Origin: Alphaproteobacteria bacterium
Lineage (GTDB): Bacteria; Pseudomonadota; Alphaproteobacteria; UBA8366; Aestuariispiraceae
Length of the DNA stretch: 64,000 nucleotides
Reading direction: 5' to 3'
Assembly (NCBI GenBank): GCA_033344895.1
Contig: JAWPMN010000001.1
Span: 2,612,001-2,676,000 of the forward strand
Positions 56,487-64,000 of the stretch are shown here, piece after piece (position 1 is the first letter of the stretch; each line of letters opens with the position of its first letter). The notes beneath the pieces are model-generated. The model was not told where the DNA came from. It saw nothing but the letters and a program-made list of their open reading frames with translations, and did not search any database. A program made the translations under genes and the position numbers.

Positions 56487-57227
56487 TTACCGAGCGTCGT
56501 GAAAGATGATTCCCAGGGTGTGGCGACGGCCGCTGGTGACCTGAGAGACACCGTGGCGCATGGTGACCGCATAGTCGCCGCGCGTTCCGCGTACCGGACG
56601 TTTGTTGACGGCGAACAGGACGGCGTCGCCCTGACTGAGCGTCGCGACATGCGGCCGGCTCTGCATCCTTGGGCGCTGTTCGGTCAGCACGAATTCCCCG
56701 CCGGTGAAATCCCGACCTGGAGCAGACAGAAGGCAGGCGGCCTGAATCGGGAAAGACAGGTCGCCATAGAGATCCTGGTGCAGACAGTTGAAGTCACCCG
56801 GCCCGTATTGCAGCAGCAGCGGCGTCGGTCTGTGCTGACCGGATGCACGGCACTGCGCCACGAAGGCCGCATGGTCCGCCGGATATCGAGTATCGACGCG
56901 CAGACGTTCGGCCCATTCATTGGCCAGCGGCGCCAATCGCGGATAGAGCGCGCGGCGCAACCCGTCGATCAGACCGGGCAGGGGATAGGAGAAATACTTG
57001 TATTCCCCGCGGCCAAATCCGTGCCGTGCCATGTGGATATGGCTGCGGAACAAGTCGTCCGCCTCGAAAAGGGCGGCTGTCGTCCTGCAGTCGGTAGGCG
57101 CGATCAGACCCGGCAGAACTGCGTGCCCGGTATGGTTCAGCGCCCCCAGGATTGCGGACCAGTCGTAGCGGTCCAATCGGTCCGTTACTGAATGGGTGTC
57201 GAAGGCAGCCGGGCTGTGCTGGGGCAT
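56487..57227 (-). CDS. 2OG-Fe(II) oxygenase, PF09859-like
   Basis: A 246-residue dioxygenase. The HxD iron motif is in FNCLHQDLYGDLSFP (about residue 148), and the distal His/Arg pattern is in MRHGVSQVTSGRRHTLGIIFHDA. This pattern matches the bacterial oxygenase family PF09859, whose substrates are largely unknown. Start ATG 57227 was chosen on family fit; the ribosome site is weak. It lies 75 nt after the LysR stop on the same strand and may be co-transcribed with it. Confidence 0.83.
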   Translation of the reverse strand: MPQHSPAAFDTHSVTDRLDRYDWSAILGALNHTGHAVLPGLIAPTDCRTTAALFEADDLFRSHIHMARHGFGRGEYKYFSYPLPGLIDGLRRALYPRLAPLANEWAERLRVDTRYPADHAAFVAQCRASGQHRPTPLLLQYGPGDFNCLHQDLYGDLSFPIQAACLLSAPGRDFTGGEFVLTEQRPRMQSRPHVATLSQGDAVLFAVNKRPVRGTRGDYAVTMRHGVSQVTSGRRHTLGIIFHDAR

Positions 57228-57302
57228 GGTCGAATTCCGCTCGGATTGCAGAGGGGCTCTCAGATAGCGCGCCGATGCGCCACCCCCCACCCGATACTTG
57301 CG

Positions 57303-58202
57303 CTAGCCGTCGCGCCAGGCGGTCTGCGGCATGTCCAGCAGACTGTCGCGCAGCCATTGCCCCGCGGGGCCGAGGGCGTGGCGTTCGGTCCATACCACGT
57401 CGATGCCCTGCAGCAGATCGCTTTGCTGGAAGACGTAGGACATCAAGACCAGCGTGCCGTTCTCCAGATGGGCCGCGACGAGGGAGTTCGGCAGTTCCGC
57501 CCAGCCAAAACCGGCAATAACCAGATCCGCGATCAGGGCCGGGCTTTCCGCCTGCCAGATTTCCGCGCTCTTGCGGTCGCCGATCTGCGCCGGGCGAGTT
57601 CGTGACCGGCTGTGTGCGATCAACTGGCGATATCGGCGCAGGTCGCCATGGCTCACCTTGGGCAAGCGGGCCAGCGGGTGGTCCGGGGCACAGACCGGGA
57701 CGAGCTTCGAATGGCCGACACCGCGGAACTGAAAGCCGATGGGATAGGTTTCCTGCTCGATCATCAGGCCGATATCGGCGCGGCCCTCCGACAGAAGAGA
57801 GGCGGTATCGTTCGGTCCCGGTCGCAGCAGGTCCAGCGCGACATGGGGAAATCGATCCGCGAATTCGCGCAGAACCGGCATCAGCGGCGTCATGCCGATG
57901 CTCTGTTCCACCGCGAGGCACAACTCGGCCTCGACCCCTTCGCTCAATGTATTGGCCTTGGCGATGAACTCCTGATTGCCATAGAGAACGTTGCGGGCAT
58001 AGGGCAGCAAGGCGCGACCGTGTTCGGTCAGAACGGGATTGCGCCCGCCCCTGTCGAACAGGTCCACGCCGGCATCGATCTCGAGATTCGCAATGGCGGT
58101 CGAAACTGCGGATTGCGCCTTGCGCATCCGCCTTGCCGCGGCGGAGAAGGAGCCGGTTTCGGCGGCCAGGACGAAGGCTTCCAGACTGGTCAGATTGGGC
58201 AT
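57303..58202 (-). CDS. LysR-type regulator (PACE-associated)
   Basis: A 299-residue LysR protein: HTH FVLAAETGSFSAAARRMRKAQSAVSTAIANLE (in parts), linker LFDRGGRNPVLTEHG and a complete effector domain. It is divergent from the PACE efflux gene with 104 nt between starts and a T-N11-A box in between. LysR/PACE pairs are a recurrent arrangement in proteobacteria. It may also affect the oxygenase downstream. Confidence 0.92.
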   Translation of the reverse strand: MPNLTSLEAFVLAAETGSFSAAARRMRKAQSAVSTAIANLEIDAGVDLFDRGGRNPVLTEHGRALLPYARNVLYGNQEFIAKANTLSEGVEAELCLAVEQSIGMTPLMPVLREFADRFPHVALDLLRPGPNDTASLLSEGRADIGLMIEQETYPIGFQFRGVGHSKLVPVCAPDHPLARLPKVSHGDLRRYRQLIAHSRSRTRPAQIGDRKSAEIWQAESPALIADLVIAGFGWAELPNSLVAAHLENGTLVLMSYVFQQSDLLQGIDVVWTERHALGPAGQWLRDSLLDMPQTAWRDG

Positions 58203-58224
58203 CGGTCATCCATCTTAAAAACAG

Positions 58225-58239
58225 ATAGGTTCTAACTAT
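58225..58239. promoter_or_regulatory. LysR box (T-N11-A) between LysR and PACE genes
   Basis: ATAGGTTCTAACTAT has inverted arms ATAG/CTAT with the exact T-N11-A spacing (T58226, A58238). It lies 23 nt upstream of the LysR start and 68 nt upstream of the efflux start. A classic LysR recognition layout. Confidence 0.6.
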
Positions 58240-58306
58240 AAACTTCCGGTAAATCGGTTAAAAGGGCCCCGGTTTCGGTACAGCATCTTTAAGGTCGGAT
58301 ACAGCC

Positions 58307-58756
58307 ATGTCGGAGAGAGTCGCCCTGCGGTCGGGCAAGGATCGCCTGCGCTATGCCATCGCTTTCGAAGGATCTCTGCTTTTGTTCCTCGTGCCCGTCG
58401 GCGCGGCCTTTTTCGATAAGGGATTGGCCAGTATCGGACTGCTTGGCGTCGTGCTGTCGCTGAAGGCGCTGGCCGTCAGCGTGATCTACAACTGGGTCTT
58501 TGACCGGGTCGACGCTCGGCGTGGCCGGGTTGCTTCCGACCGGTCGACCTTCGGGCGCATTCTGCATGCGGTCGGGTTCGAATTCTGCCTCGTTGTCACG
58601 TCGCTGCCGATCTATTGCTGGTGGCTGGATCTGACGATCCTTCAGGCGCTGACCATGGACATCATCGTGACCGCCTTTGTCGTCGCCTATACCTATGTCT
58701 TCACCCTGATCTACGACCGGCTGTTCCCGGTGCGCGCGCAGGCGATGGCCCGCTAA
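58307..58756 (+). CDS. PACE-family efflux transporter (AceI-like)
   Basis: A 149-residue membrane protein with four spans built from two tandem BTP repeats. Repeat 1 has RLRYAIAFEGSLLL and VIYNWVFDRVDARRG; repeat 2 has RILHAVGFEFCLVV and YTYVFTLIYDRLFP. The membrane acidic residue (Glu in AFEG) and FDR/YDR ends are the family marks. Members export biocides such as chlorhexidine or short polyamines. The divergent LysR gene probably controls it. Confidence 0.92.
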   Translation: MSERVALRSGKDRLRYAIAFEGSLLLFLVPVGAAFFDKGLASIGLLGVVLSLKALAVSVIYNWVFDRVDARRGRVASDRSTFGRILHAVGFEFCLVVTSLPIYCWWLDLTILQALTMDIIVTAFVVAYTYVFTLIYDRLFPVRAQAMAR

Positions 58757-58844
58757 GGCCAGCCAGCAGGCGACATCATGCCGGAGCCGCGCCGCTGATG
58801 CGCCTGCGGAAAGGCTTTACAAACTTTTTAATACGGATAATAAA

Positions 58845-58853
58845 TATCCTCAT
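58845..58853 (+). promoter_or_regulatory. TATCCTCAT word upstream of the AhpD-like gene
   Basis: TATCCTCAT lies in an AT-rich promoter region 33 nt upstream of the AhpD-like start, inside a longer inverted repeat ACGGATA (58833-58839) / TATCCGT. The same word, inverted, occurs upstream of the Rrf2 gene at 60440-60448. A shared Rrf2 site is inferred. Confidence 0.4.
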
Positions 58854-58885
58854 AGATAAATGATATCCGTAAAAGGGTGAAGAGC

Positions 58886-59365
58886 ATGACCGAACGACTG
58901 GATTACATCCAACATTCCCCCGACCTGTTTCAGAAGGTGATGGAGCTGAGCGACACCTCCCGCAGCACCGATCTGGACCCGAAGCTGCGGCATCTGGTCG
59001 ACATTCGCGCTTCGCAGCTCAACGGCTGCGCCTTCTGCGTCGACATGCATGTGAAGGAGGCCAAGATCGACGGCGAGTCGGAACTGCGCCTGTATCATGT
59101 AGCGATCTGGTGGGAGTCGCCGCTGTTCAGCGAGCGGGAACGCGCGGCCCTGGCATGGACCGAGGTGGTGACACGGCTGCCTGCCGACGGCATCCCGGAC
59201 GCCGCCTATGATCGGGTGCGGGCGCATTTCTCCGACAAGGAAGTGTCCGACCTGACCTTCGCGATCATGACCATCAATGCCTGGAATCGCCTGTCGGTTG
59301 CGTTCCGCCGCGTCCCCGGCAGCGCCGACAAGTTCCTTGGGTTGGACAAGGCCGGGCTGAGCTGA
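58886..59365 (+). CDS. Carboxymuconolactone-decarboxylase-fold, AhpD-like protein
   Basis: A 159-residue protein. The ATG at 58886 follows AAAGGGTGAAGAG. The all-helical AhpD fold is clear with the redox CxxC in LNGCAFCVDMHVKEA (about residue 50), and WTEVVTRLPADGIPD later. Members of this group reduce peroxides or alkyl peroxiredoxins. A cupin gene follows with one-base overlap, and an Rrf2 regulator is convergent; together they look like an oxidative-stress module. Confidence 0.9.
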   Translation: MTERLDYIQHSPDLFQKVMELSDTSRSTDLDPKLRHLVDIRASQLNGCAFCVDMHVKEAKIDGESELRLYHVAIWWESPLFSERERAALAWTEVVTRLPADGIPDAAYDRVRAHFSDKEVSDLTFAIMTINAWNRLSVAFRRVPGSADKFLGLDKAGLS

Positions 59366-59820
59366 TGTCGGATGGTCTGCAGAAGGAAAGGTCGGTGTTG
59401 CGCGGGCTTCTGACGGGCTTGCCGATCGCTGCTCTCCTGTCCCTGACCTTGGCCGCTGGGGTGGCAGGGGCCGGGGACAAGCCCGCCAGAGTGATCCCAG
59501 TCTATGAACATGATCTGCCGGGTGTGCCGGGAAAAGTGGTGCGTGGCGTGCTGGTGGAATACGAACCGGGCGGAAAATCGCCTGGGCATCGCCATGCGCC
59601 CTCCGCCTTCATCTATGCCACCGTACTGGAAGGGGCGGTGCGCAGCGCCGTCAATGACGGTCCGGTGCGCGTCTACCACGCCGGCGAGAACTTCACGGAA
59701 CTCCCCGGCGACATTCACCGCATCAGCGAAAATGCCAGCGATACCGAACCGGCCCGACTGCTGGCAGTCTTCGTGGTCGATGCGGACGAAACCCGACTGA
59801 CCACCCCGCTGGATCAGTAA
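59365..59820 (+). CDS. Exported cupin protein
   Basis: A 151-residue protein with an N-terminal signal or anchor (RGLLTGLPIAALLSLTLAAG) and one cupin domain: YEPGGKSPGHRHAPSAF carries two of the His ligands, AVRSAVNDGPVRVY and ELPGDIHRI the next. It starts inside the stop of the AhpD-like gene. Its substrate is unknown; a secreted metal-binding cupin paired with an AhpD homologue suggests reactive-species detoxification. Confidence 0.85.
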   Translation: MSDGLQKERSVLRGLLTGLPIAALLSLTLAAGVAGAGDKPARVIPVYEHDLPGVPGKVVRGVLVEYEPGGKSPGHRHAPSAFIYATVLEGAVRSAVNDGPVRVYHAGENFTELPGDIHRISENASDTEPARLLAVFVVDADETRLTTPLDQ

Positions 59821-59911
59821 GGGCAGCCGCGTCGTCCGATCCCGGCATTGCGTCCGCAACATTCCCCCTGCGGGCGTACCCCACGGGATCTCGGACGGCG
59901 CGGCATTGCTT

Positions 59912-60409
59912 TCACTCCTGCCCGCCGGCACGGGCCATCAGCCACGCCGCCGTTGCATTATAGATTTCCGGCTCCAGTTCCTGGCTCAGTGTTTCGGCCA
60001 GGTCCGACAGGCTGGTCCCTTTCAGCGACTGGCGCCAGGCCAGGTCCGCCTGCCACATGACCCGCGCGATGGCACAATGGTCCTTGTTGCAGTATCCCTT
60101 CGGCAGGCAGGGATTGTTGCCGCGGATTTCGGAACAGCGGAAGGTCGGTTCCTTCCCCTCAACCGCTTCGACAATGTCCAGAAAGGTGATTTCCGCGGCC
60201 GGCCGTGCCAGGCGATACCCGCCGCGCGGCCCCAATGTGGTTTCCACCAGCCCGGCCTGCGACAGGCTTTGCAATGCCTTCGACAGATACTCCTTCGGAA
60301 CGCCGTGGAACTCCGCCAGTGTCTTTGTGGAAATGAACCGCCCATCCGGAAGTCCGGACAGGATGGCGCAGCAATGCAAAGCCCATTCTACCTGGTTGCG
60401 CAAAATCAT
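59912..60409 (-). CDS. Rrf2-family regulator
   Basis: A 165-residue regulator. The winged helix is FISTKTLAEFHGVPKEYLSKALQSL (in parts), with LGPRGGYRLAR as the wing. Four cysteines are near residues 90-113 (FRCSE, NNPCLP, GYCNKDHC), enough to bind an iron-sulfur cluster or to sense oxidants. It faces the AhpD-like/cupin pair convergently and shares a TATCCTCAT word with their promoter. Confidence 0.9.
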   Translation of the reverse strand: MILRNQVEWALHCCAILSGLPDGRFISTKTLAEFHGVPKEYLSKALQSLSQAGLVETTLGPRGGYRLARPAAEITFLDIVEAVEGKEPTFRCSEIRGNNPCLPKGYCNKDHCAIARVMWQADLAWRQSLKGTSLSDLAETLSQELEPEIYNATAAWLMARAGGQE

Positions 60410-60439
60410 GAACCGGCGTCATCCTATTGATTTTGTTTG

Positions 60440-60448
60440 ATGAGGATA
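60440..60448 (-). promoter_or_regulatory. Inverted copy of TATCCTCAT upstream of Rrf2
   Basis: ATGAGGATA on the plus strand is TATCCTCAT on the coding strand of the Rrf2 gene, about 30 nt upstream of its start; ATCCTAT at 60421-60427 gives a facing half-site. A possible autoregulatory site. Confidence 0.4.
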
Positions 60449-60595
60449 GGGTACGGCAAGGGCCCGGTCCATACCGGAATGGCAGTGACTTTCAGCAAGG
60501 CTGCGCTTGAACTTCGGCCGGAAAGCCGCCAGAAATCGCAGGGAGGGCAGGGGGCATCAGTTTCACCTATCCGAAGACGGGCCGGGCAGAGCAAC

Positions 60596-60853
60596 GTGAA
60601 TCTTCAGCAGCTTGAAACATTCCTGACGGTCGTTGAACTGGGGTCCTTTACCAAAACGGCCCAGCGGCTCAGTCCCACTCAATCCAAGGTTTCCATATGC
60701 GTTGCGGAACTGGAACAGGAATTGGCCGTGCATTTGCCGGATCGATCGCAGCGGCACATCCGCCCGACGTCAACGGGGCGGGGTTTGCCGCAAAGCCTCG
60801 GTGATCGTCGGTCCCGGGCGTTCCTCTCAGGACGGCAGTATCAATGGCAGTGA
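60596..60853 (+). pseudogene. Truncated LysR remnant
   Basis: From the GTG at 60596 the first about 60 codons give a good LysR winged helix (NLQQLETFLTVVELGSFTKT, RLSPTQSKVSICVAELEQEL, DRSQRHIRPTSTGRGL). The frame then loses family character (PQSLGDRRSRAFLSGRQYQWQ) and ends at 60853, within the MFS start. The effector domain is absent. A deletion or frameshift remnant is most likely; a short DNA-binding peptide cannot be ruled out. Confidence 0.75.
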
Positions 60854-62067
60854 CATGGGGTGAGGCTAATCGGTGGGGGGTGCTGGCAACGGCCGGCATC
60901 GCCGTGATCCTGAGTCTCAGCACCTGGTTTTCGACAACGGCGATTACCGCGGATCTGGTGCGGGTCTGGGCCATCGACGCGACGGAGTCGGGCTGGCTGA
61001 CCAATGCGGTACAGATCGGCTTCGTCTGCGGTGCGCTGACCTCTTCGGTTCTGGCGCTCGCGGACCGGTTCCGGCCGCAGCGAATCATGGCGGCGGCAGC
61101 GGTTGTTTGTGCCGCATCGAATGCCGGTTTGCTGATTGCGCAGGGGCTGGAGTCCGCCCTGATCCTGCGCTTTCTGACGGGGGCGGCCCTGGCGGGCGTC
61201 TATCCGCCGGCCATGAAGTTCGTGGCAACCTGGTTCAGGTCCGGACGGGGGCTGGCCCTGGGGGCTATGGTCGGGGCGCTGACGGTCGGATCCGCATCGC
61301 CGCATCTGCTTCGGGGGCTGGGACAGGGCCTCGACTGGCAACTGGTCATAGCGGCATCGTCAGCGGCCAGCCTCATCGCCGCCCTGATGATGCTGCTGGC
61401 GCTGCCGGACGGCCCCTATCCGTTTCAAAGTGCCCGCATCCGACTTCGCCATGTCGGCCGCATCTTCGCCAACAGACCGGCAATGCTCGCCAATTTCGGC
61501 TATTTCGGACATATGTGGGAACTGTACGCCATGTGGGGCTGGTTCATGGCCTACGCGGCTGCCAGTACCGAAGCCGGCGCGTCGGTTCTGGGAGGCAATG
61601 CGTCCATCCTGGCCTTCATGGCCATCGCGCTCGGCGGGCCGGGATGCGTTCTGGCGGGGGCCCTGTCTGACCGGATCGGACGCTGCCTGACGACATCGAT
61701 CATGATGGCGGTCTCCGGTGGTTGCGCGCTGGCAATCGGGTTCGTCTTTGACGGTCCGGGCTGGCTCTTTACCGGCATCGCGATGCTTTGGGGACTGACG
61801 ATCGTTGCGGATTCGGCCCAGTTCTCCACCGCCGTCACGGAATTGTCGGAACCCGAAACCGTCGGTTCGATGTTGGCCTTCCAGATGGGGGTCGGGTTCT
61901 CGATCACGGTTCTGACCATCTGGCTCGTGCCTCACATCGCCGACTGGCTGGGCGGGTGGCAATGGGCATTTCTCATCCTGGTGCCGGGCCCCATACTGGG
62001 GATCGCTGCCATGATGTCTCTGCGCCGACTGCCGGAGGCCCGGCGAATGGCATCGGGCCGGCGCTGA
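60844..62067 (+). CDS. MFS transporter
   Basis: A 407-residue protein with about 12 spans. The N-terminal MFS pattern ADRFRPQRIMAAAAVVCA lies near residue 75, and the mid-protein repeat is LAGALSDRIGRCLTTS. The cargo is unknown. Its start overlaps the LysR remnant by 10 nt, suggesting it was once controlled by that regulator. An acetyltransferase follows 37 nt later. Confidence 0.9.
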   Translation: MAVTWGEANRWGVLATAGIAVILSLSTWFSTTAITADLVRVWAIDATESGWLTNAVQIGFVCGALTSSVLALADRFRPQRIMAAAAVVCAASNAGLLIAQGLESALILRFLTGAALAGVYPPAMKFVATWFRSGRGLALGAMVGALTVGSASPHLLRGLGQGLDWQLVIAASSAASLIAALMMLLALPDGPYPFQSARIRLRHVGRIFANRPAMLANFGYFGHMWELYAMWGWFMAYAAASTEAGASVLGGNASILAFMAIALGGPGCVLAGALSDRIGRCLTTSIMMAVSGGCALAIGFVFDGPGWLFTGIAMLWGLTIVADSAQFSTAVTELSEPETVGSMLAFQMGVGFSITVLTIWLVPHIADWLGGWQWAFLILVPGPILGIAAMMSLRRLPEARRMASGRR

Positions 62068-62104
62068 CCGGGGGCGGCCCGTCCCCGCCATCCGGCGAGA
62101 AGCC

Positions 62105-62620
62105 ATGAAAAGGAAGACCGTGAACCCCGACCCCGCCGCCATAGAATTCAGGGATTTCCGTGTCGCGGACCGCGAATGGGTCGAGACGCAGAACATCCAT
62201 CATTACACACAGGTCGAGGGGTTCGATCCATCCTTTGCGGCGGCGGTCACCGCGGCCCTCGACGGGCTTCAGGATGCGATGGGGGAAAGGGGCAGCAAGT
62301 TTCTGATCGTCGAGACGCGCCAGGGGCGGCAGCCCGTCGGCTGCGTCTTCTTCACCGCCGAAACCCCGGCCTCCGGCCGACTTCGCTTGTTCTATCTCGA
62401 CCGGGCCTATCGCGGTTCCGGGCTTGGCCGGCTCATGCTCGATCGCATCGTCGAGCATGCGCGCGGGCAGATGATGGAGACGATCCGGGTTTCGACCTTC
62501 GACCGTCACACCGCCGCCTGCCGCCTGTATCAGTCGGCGGGGTTTCTGTGCGAGGCGCAGGAACCGTCATGCGCCTTCGGTCAGGTCATGCGGCAACTCG
62601 ATTTCGAGAAACGACTTTAG
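62105..62620 (+). CDS. GNAT acetyltransferase
   Basis: A 171-residue N-acetyltransferase. The acetyl-CoA loop LDRAYRGSGLGRLMLDRIVEHA is visible (in parts) near residue 100, followed by VSTFDRHTAACRLYQSAGF. The ATG at 62105 is preceded by GAGAAGCC; a GTG five codons later is possible. It may be co-transcribed with the MFS gene. The acceptor is unknown. Confidence 0.87.
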   Translation: MKRKTVNPDPAAIEFRDFRVADREWVETQNIHHYTQVEGFDPSFAAAVTAALDGLQDAMGERGSKFLIVETRQGRQPVGCVFFTAETPASGRLRLFYLDRAYRGSGLGRLMLDRIVEHARGQMMETIRVSTFDRHTAACRLYQSAGFLCEAQEPSCAFGQVMRQLDFEKRL

Positions 62621-62651
62621 CGGCGGCCCCGCCCGCAGCGATTGCGGACCC

Positions 62652-63347
62652 TTAGGCCACATCCTCCGCATAGATCCGCGCGATGGCATTCTGAACCTGC
62701 AGCCGCACCTCGTCGGCGGAGCGGTTCAGGTGGCCTTCCATCAGCGACAAGGCGCTGTCGGTTTCCCTTGCCGCGATGTGATCGAGCAGCCGCGCGTGTT
62801 CGTCGAGCGTACTGCCCCGGCGCTGGTCGGTCTCAAGGTTGAGGCGGCGCACGAAGCGGATGCGGGCGTTGATGTTGCGCAGGAAATCCTGCCGGATCGG
62901 GTTGTCCGCCAGTCCGGCAAGGGCGAGGTGAAAGTCCTCATCCAGTGCCACGAGGCGGTCCAGATTGGAAGGGCGCTCGCCGGAAAGGGTTCTGCGCCAT
63001 GCGGCGACGAACGCGTCGAGTTCCTCCTGCGGGGCTTCCGCAAGCGCCGCCTTCAGCGCGCCCAGTTCCAGATCGCGGCGCACGGCATAAAGCTCGGTCG
63101 TCTCGCGGATGCTGAGGCGGCGGCAGAAGAATCCGCGGCGCGCCTCGAAATGGACGAGCCCGTCCGCAATCAGGCGGTTCAGCGCCTCGCGGATCGGTGC
63201 CCGGCTCATGCCCAGATCGACGGCCAGTTCGCTTTCGTTCAACCGCTCGCCGGGCTTGGTTCGAAAGGTGATCAGCCGGTCACGGATCTGCTCATAGGCC
63301 AGTTCGACCGCATTCGCCCGTCCGGTCATGTCTTTCGTTCCCGTCAT
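62652..63347 (-). CDS. GntR/FCD-type regulator
   Basis: A 231-residue regulator. The winged helix is AYEQIRDRLITFRTKPGERL plus DLGMSRAPIREALNRLIADGLV (in parts), followed by an FCD domain with DEDFHLALAGLADNP and DEHARLLDHIAARE. The start at 63347 follows GAGGG; ATG 63329 is an alternative. It is divergent from the PhyH-like gene, with a perfect palindrome between them, and probably represses it. Confidence 0.91.
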   Translation of the reverse strand: MTGTKDMTGRANAVELAYEQIRDRLITFRTKPGERLNESELAVDLGMSRAPIREALNRLIADGLVHFEARRGFFCRRLSIRETTELYAVRRDLELGALKAALAEAPQEELDAFVAAWRRTLSGERPSNLDRLVALDEDFHLALAGLADNPIRQDFLRNINARIRFVRRLNLETDQRRGSTLDEHARLLDHIAARETDSALSLMEGHLNRSADEVRLQVQNAIARIYAEDVA

Positions 63348-63435
63348 TCCCGTCGTCCCTCGACAGCCCGCCCGTCAGAAGCCTTCCCCTGGCATCCTTG
63401 ACAGGCCTTCGTCTTGCCGTCAACGTTGCCGACAT

Positions 63436-63449
63436 AATTGTCGACAATT
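63436..63449. promoter_or_regulatory. Candidate GntR operator
   Basis: AATTGTCGACAATT is a perfect 14-bp palindrome between the divergent GntR and PhyH-like genes, 36 nt before the PhyH start. TTGTCGACAA resembles sites bound by FCD-type GntR proteins. Confidence 0.65.
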
Positions 63450-63485
63450 TGGTGGCCCGCGATGTCACCGCCAGGGAGACAGGCC

Positions 63486-64000
63486 ATGACCGCAGCGCAG
63501 ACCAAAGCCGCCGCTGAAAAACATCTGTCCGAAGCAGAACAGGCGCAGTTTCACGACAAGGGCTGGATCGTCCCGCGCTGGGAACTGCCGGCGGAGCTGA
63601 TCGCGGAGATGCGGCGCGAATACGCTGACCTGCTGGCGCGGAACAGCCATGTGGAATCCGACATCATCCTGGCCCCGCATCAGACCAATGGCGGCTCCAT
63701 GGGGATCAAGGGGTCGGAAAAATGGCTGGAATTCGCGACCCATCCGAAGATCGTCGAGACGGCGCGGGAACTGATCGGCGAGGACATCATCCTGTGGGGC
63801 ACGACCCTGTTCGGCAAACCGGCGCGAAAGGGAAAGGAAACGCCCTGGCACCAGGACGGGGAATATTATCCGATCCGCCCGCTGGAGACGCTGACGGTGT
63901 GGATCCCGCTGGAGGATGTGACGCCGGAAAACGGGCCGATGCGCTTCATCCCCGGCTCCCACAAGAAGCATGAACTCTACAGCCATTCCTGGGTCGAGGG
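63486..64000 (+). CDS. Phytanoyl-CoA dioxygenase-family protein (N-terminal part)
   Basis: The first 171 residues of a 2OG-Fe(II) oxygenase; the gene continues beyond the window. ATG 63486 follows AGGGAGA. The HxD motif is in TPWHQDGEYYPI (about residue 120). VWIPLEDVTPENGPMRFIPGSH is the PhyH-family segment. Members hydroxylate CoA thioesters, free acids, or secondary-metabolite precursors. It is divergent from a GntR gene. Confidence 0.88.
   Translation, partial: MTAAQTKAAAEKHLSEAEQAQFHDKGWIVPRWELPAELIAEMRREYADLLARNSHVESDIILAPHQTNGGSMGIKGSEKWLEFATHPKIVETARELIGEDIILWGTTLFGKPARKGKETPWHQDGEYYPIRPLETLTVWIPLEDVTPENGPMRFIPGSHKKHELYSHSWVE

Overview
The window is about 64 kb of GC-rich chromosome from an alphaproteobacterium, most likely of the Rhodospirillales type. 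The pointers are the gene order tlpA / argH / small lipoprotein / lysA / DUF4175-TIGR02302, a complete queuosine operon (yhhQ-queA-tgt-queG), a PAS_5-type protein, TRAP and MalFGK-type transporters, GTG/TTG starts and many 1-4 nt start/stop overlaps. No phage, integrase, transposase or CRISPR array is visible. Family names come from recognisable motifs; no database search was made.

Layout. 1-6531: a polyol/sugar ABC importer (binding protein cut by the window edge, two permeases, a 62-aa membrane protein, two ATPases) ending in a fused dihydroxyacetone-type kinase. 6566-9333: PAS protein, tRNA-Arg(CCT), glyoxalase, SpmAB-like membrane protein. 9413-17590: DUF4175, lysA, LptM-like lipoprotein and argH on the minus strand, divergent from a TlpA-like thioredoxin; then YqeY and carA. 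17594-24951: DUF6134 protein, threonine aldolase, alpha/beta hydrolase, O-antigen-ligase-like protein and a P460-like hexaheme cytochrome. 25208-29096: queuosine operon, followed by rpmB, a PagL-like deacylase and a ureohydrolase. 31539-34372: a MASE1-like histidine kinase paired with an unknown secreted protein. 34696-40950: acetyltransferase, FMN hydroxyacid oxidase, PuuE-like deacetylase, P-loop kinase, LysR, PhzF and a PNPOx-fold protein.

40963-41834 is a striking non-coding array of eight 106-bp units, each holding two inverted 8-bp hairpins (REPIN-like). It fills the space between two convergent genes and carries a duplicated 318-bp trimer.

41860-52098 is a catabolic cluster: GntR regulator, TRAP transporter, hydroxyacyl-CoA-dehydrogenase-like enzyme, a tandem pair of extradiol-dioxygenase-fold proteins of which only the second keeps its catalytic residues, class II aldolase-fold protein, semialdehyde dehydrogenase, HpaH-like hydratase and HpaI-like aldolase. 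Together these outline uptake and meta-cleavage of an unidentified aromatic acid to pyruvate plus an aldehyde.

52114-64000 holds small regulatory and stress modules: a glycine-zipper surface-protein gene broken by one in-frame amber codon, TetR/GST, two 2OG-Fe(II) oxygenases around a glycosyltransferase, LysR/PACE efflux, AhpD-like/cupin/Rrf2, a LysR remnant with an MFS carrier, and a GntR divergent from a phytanoyl-CoA-dioxygenase-like gene. Several divergent regulator pairs have clear palindromic operator candidates between them.
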